DNA of 6,509 nt from an uncultured Clostridia bacterium (GTDB lineage Bacteria; Bacillota; Clostridia; UBA1381). Under the pieces are notes generated by a model that did no database searches, was not told the origin of the DNA, and saw only the letters and a list, made by a program, of their open reading frames with translations. Within the stretch, counting starts at the first letter, position 1. Each line of letters begins with the position of its first letter. Shown piece after piece: positions 4,290 through 6,509 of this stretch. Made by a program: the position numbers and the translations under genes. Location of the stretch: NCBI GenBank assembly GCA_934481375.1, contig CAKSPN010000104.1, positions 1 to 6,509 of the forward strand. The letters are read 5' to 3'.

Positions 4290-6389
4290 CTATTCCAATA
4301 TTGTCCCTTTGGGAAGTTTTATTTGCACATTTTTGACGCCTTTCGGGCATTTTAGTGTAAATCTCTTGTCCCTGTAGCTTACCTCAAACACGCCCAAGGG
4401 TGACGGAACGGTGCAGTTAAACCATTCAAGGTCTCCCGGGTGCGGATTAAAGATAATTTCCTCAAAACCCGGCTTTACGGGACGTATTCCGCCGACATAT
4501 GCTCTCATAAGATACGCCGTTCCCGCCGACCAGCCGTGAGAGGTTAAAAGCCAGCGCTTTTTCGGGTCGTTCCAGTTGTACTCCCAAAACGTTTTTGCGC
4601 CCTTATCGAGCATACTGCCCCATGTGCGGCGTATCAGTTCGAGCGCATCGCTGTCACTGCCGAATTTAAAGCGAGCCTCTGCCTCATATGTATTCATAAG
4701 CGGAGAAATATTCTCACTGCCTTTGAAATTGCTGAACTCCGTGTCGGGATAATCCGAAACTTTATCCGCCATTGCCGAACCGTATTTTGACCATATATTA
4801 TTCTTTAAATATTCAAGAGCTGATTTTTTCTGCTCATTGTCTGCCGCATCATAAAGTACGGCAAGCGCATTTCCATCCTGCGGTATGTAATCTCTGCCTT
4901 TATCATAAAACGCACCGGCGTCTTTGTTCCACAAATTCTTTGATATTGCTCGGCGTGTTTTTGTCGTGAGAGTTTCGTAATGCTTTTTTTCGTTCTCTTT
5001 GCCGAGCCACTCCGCAAGCTCCGCCGCCGCATTAAAGCCCTCGCACATAGCGGCGTTAAGAAACGCCTTGTAGCCTGTGCGGCTGCTTGAACAGGTATAT
5101 TCCGTTATGTGAAATCCGTTATCGGTGTATAGCAAAGGCTGATAAAGCAAGCCGTCCTTGTTCAGCTTGTCCTCGTACCAACCGGCATTCATAACCACGC
5201 TGCTCCATAACTTATCCGCCGTTTCGGTGTCGCCCGTCCACAGCACATAATCACGTACCATAATCAAATACCACGCAGGATAATCCCACAACCCACGCTC
5301 CTCGGTGCGTGAATATACACGCCCCGGAGTAAGCACTGTACTGTTGCCGCGCTTTATTGTGAAAAATGCTTTTGCAAGCTCCGTTTCGCCGTATAAATAC
5401 GCCGCAGTCAGCGAGCAGATGCGCACATCGCCCGTAAAGCCGAGCATTTCGCCCCTCGGACAGCTTTCAAATTCACGGTGCATATTGATATGCAAAGTGT
5501 ATTCCGCAGTCTTGTCTATCTCGTTTAAAAGCGGATCCGAACTCTCAAACTTTCCCGTAACCTCAAGCGGCATACTGCATTCACGGAGCATTACCTCTTT
5601 CGGGACGAGATCGCTTTCAACCACACGTACAAATCTGAATGCACGGCGGCGGTATATCCGCACAATTCCGCTTTCGGGGATGGTTGTGCGTATGGTGTAA
5701 ATCTGATATGCTTTCTTTTCGCTCTCCAGTTCCTCCGCTGTTTCTCTGCCGTCAAAGTACAGCGTCATATTTTTTCCGAAGCCTTTTGTAAAATGAAATT
5801 CAAGATACCCCACAACCGTTTTCCCGAAATCGTATATTCCGAGCGGCAGCGCCTTTTCGGGGCGCAGTATGACAGGCTCAAACGGTTTCCATACGGGCGC
5901 TGCAAGCCAGCAGTTTTCATAGTCCGCATCGCTCACACGTAAAACGGCTTCTGCGTTTGTCCAGTCCGACTCATCGAAATCAGCGCTGTTCCAGTTATCA
6001 TCATCGGTTATACCGCAAAGCACGTCATCGTCCGACAGGATTTTTCTCCTGCCCATATCAAGCGAAAACGCAAGCATTGTGTTGTGCGTGTGCGTAAGCT
6101 CGTATGATCTTTTTTCCGTTCCCTGCATATATGCGCCGCCAAGCTTGAACGCTATTACGTTTTCGCCCTCTTTCAGAAAGCGCAAAACATCAAACGCCGC
6201 CACACGTCCGGGATGCCTGCCCTGACACCCCTCCACAAAACTGCCGTTTATAAAAAGTGCGCAATGCCCGTCGGGAAGCATTCTCGCAACCGCTTTTTTC
6301 GGCAGTTTATCTATGTAAAATTTCTTGCGAAACAGGCTGTAACCCTCCTTGTCCGCCTTGTCTGCTTTTAAGAAAAATATATTTGACAT
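4290..6389 (-). CDS. GH78 family alpha-L-rhamnosidase-like glycoside hydrolase
   Basis: This 699-residue enzyme probably removes terminal alpha-L-rhamnose from plant or microbial glycans. Order of domains: an N-terminal jelly-roll like Bac_rhamnosid_N (about 15-175; RKKFYID, LFINGSFVEG, GENVIAFKLGG, DDNWNSADFDESDW), a concanavalin-like domain (about 180-275; IYDFGKTVVGYLEF), an (alpha/alpha)6 catalytic domain (about 280-625) and a C-terminal beta domain (about 628-699; GIRPVKPGFEEIIFNPHPG). The catalytic motif is SCPRGEMLGFTGD (309-321), with Glu314 at the general-acid position and Asp321 conserved. The second conserved Glu is Glu603 in KTFWEYNW, followed by SHGWSAG. The Asp normally five residues before the acid is Ser309 here, and the usual Arg before the acid is Gly313, so substrate choice may differ from textbook rhamnosidases. 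There is no signal peptide or membrane segment, implying a cytoplasmic enzyme acting on imported oligosaccharides or glycosides. It has its own promoter and terminator; no transporter or rhamnose catabolic gene is in view. Family confident, exact substrate uncertain. Confidence 0.85.
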   Translation of the reverse strand: MSNIFFLKADKADKEGYSLFRKKFYIDKLPKKAVARMLPDGHCALFINGSFVEGCQGRHPGRVAAFDVLRFLKEGENVIAFKLGGAYMQGTEKRSYELTHTHNTMLAFSLDMGRRKILSDDDVLCGITDDDNWNSADFDESDWTNAEAVLRVSDADYENCWLAAPVWKPFEPVILRPEKALPLGIYDFGKTVVGYLEFHFTKGFGKNMTLYFDGRETAEELESEKKAYQIYTIRTTIPESGIVRIYRRRAFRFVRVVESDLVPKEVMLRECSMPLEVTGKFESSDPLLNEIDKTAEYTLHINMHREFESCPRGEMLGFTGDVRICSLTAAYLYGETELAKAFFTIKRGNSTVLTPGRVYSRTEERGLWDYPAWYLIMVRDYVLWTGDTETADKLWSSVVMNAGWYEDKLNKDGLLYQPLLYTDNGFHITEYTCSSSRTGYKAFLNAAMCEGFNAAAELAEWLGKENEKKHYETLTTKTRRAISKNLWNKDAGAFYDKGRDYIPQDGNALAVLYDAADNEQKKSALEYLKNNIWSKYGSAMADKVSDYPDTEFSNFKGSENISPLMNTYEAEARFKFGSDSDALELIRRTWGSMLDKGAKTFWEYNWNDPKKRWLLTSHGWSAGTAYLMRAYVGGIRPVKPGFEEIIFNPHPGDLEWFNCTVPSPLGVFEVSYRDKRFTLKCPKGVKNVQIKLPKGTILE

Positions 6390-6396
6390 TCTCTCT

Positions 6397-6403
6397 CCCT
6401 CCT
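6397..6403 (-). promoter_or_regulatory. Strong RBS of the GH78 gene
   Basis: AGGAGGG on the - strand lies 7 nt before the ATG at 6389. It is a near-full anti-Shine-Dalgarno match and fixes the start of the 699-residue protein. Confidence 0.88.
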
Positions 6404-6416
6404 AAACTATGCTTAT

Positions 6417-6445
6417 ATAATACTCACTCAACGCCGAAATGTCAA
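6417..6445 (-). promoter_or_regulatory. Promoter of the GH78 gene
   Basis: On the - strand a perfect TTGACA (6445-6440) is followed after 17 bp by TATTAT (6422-6417). The predicted start is near 6410, giving a short leader of about 20 nt that contains only the RBS. This supports transcription of the GH78 gene from its own promoter. Confidence 0.78.
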
Positions 6446-6469
6446 TACTTTTTTTGCCTGATGACAATA

Positions 6470-6487
6470 TTTCGCCGTCAGGCGAAA
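6470..6487. promoter_or_regulatory. 18-bp palindrome upstream of the GH78 promoter
   Basis: TTTCGCC (6470-6476) and GGCGAAA (6481-6487) are perfect 7-bp arms around GTCA. The centre lies about 68 bp upstream of the predicted GH78 start, outside the core promoter. Neither strand has a following T-run, so it is not a convincing terminator. It could be an activator site for the GH78 gene or belong to a gene beyond the window. The rest of 6446-6509 holds no recognisable gene. Confidence 0.4.
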
Positions 6488-6509
6488 ACAACGGCAAAAT
6501 GAATTCATT

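Noticed and set aside
4772..5700. Open frames at 4772-4969 (+), 4805-5032 (-, other frame) and 5305-5700 (+).
   Set aside because: They lie inside the GH78 gene, whose frame is uninterrupted and has conserved domains throughout.
6257..6502. An 81-residue + strand frame running over the GH78 start, RBS and promoter.
   Set aside because: It covers the control region on the opposite strand, has no RBS and a cysteine/proline-rich composition typical of noise.

Overview
This window looks like chromosomal DNA from an anaerobic Firmicute, most likely a gut- or rumen-type member of the Clostridia. The evidence is the set of genes (a PPi-type phosphofructokinase, a hybrid-cluster protein with an anaerobe-type N-terminus, a Crp/Fnr regulator and a cytoplasmic rhamnosidase-like enzyme). 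Consensus sigma-A-type promoters with 17-bp spacers, strong AGGAGG-type ribosome binding sites and compact stem-loop terminators agree with this. The exact genus cannot be read from the sequence. I see no IS element, tRNA, rRNA, CRISPR array or phage gene.

Layout, left to right. (1) 1-510, +: 3' part of a zinc-dependent N-acetylmuramoyl-L-alanine amidase, cut off by the window edge. (2) 526-1899, +: a near-perfect promoter, the phosphofructokinase gene pfp, a short hairpin resembling a dispersed intergenic repeat, and a terminator shared tail-to-tail with hcp. (3) 1898-3490, -: hcp, hybrid-cluster protein. (4) 3491-3587: a compact divergent control region with two overlapping promoters and a perfect 18-bp palindrome. 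(5) 3588-4253, +: a Crp/Fnr-family regulator, probably the HcpR-type regulator of hcp. (6) 4255-4286: terminator hairpin serving the next gene. (7) 4290-6389, -: a GH78 alpha-L-rhamnosidase-like enzyme without signal peptide. (8) 6390-6509: its RBS, promoter and an upstream palindrome.

The most coherent functional unit is the hcp/regulator pair. The palindrome is centred about 41.5 bp upstream of the predicted hcp start and just downstream of the predicted start of the regulator gene. That is the geometry expected if the regulator activates hcp as a class II activator and represses itself. Hcp proteins act in nitrosative-stress defence (NO reduction, protein S-nitrosylation) and can reduce hydroxylamine in vitro, so this is probably an NO/nitrosative-stress switch. 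The pfp, amidase and rhamnosidase genes appear to be independent transcription units of ordinary metabolism, wall turnover and plant-glycan use.

I found no convincing undescribed multi-gene system. The points most worth following are the regulator's operator and altered recognition helix, and the changed active-site motif of the GH78-like enzyme.
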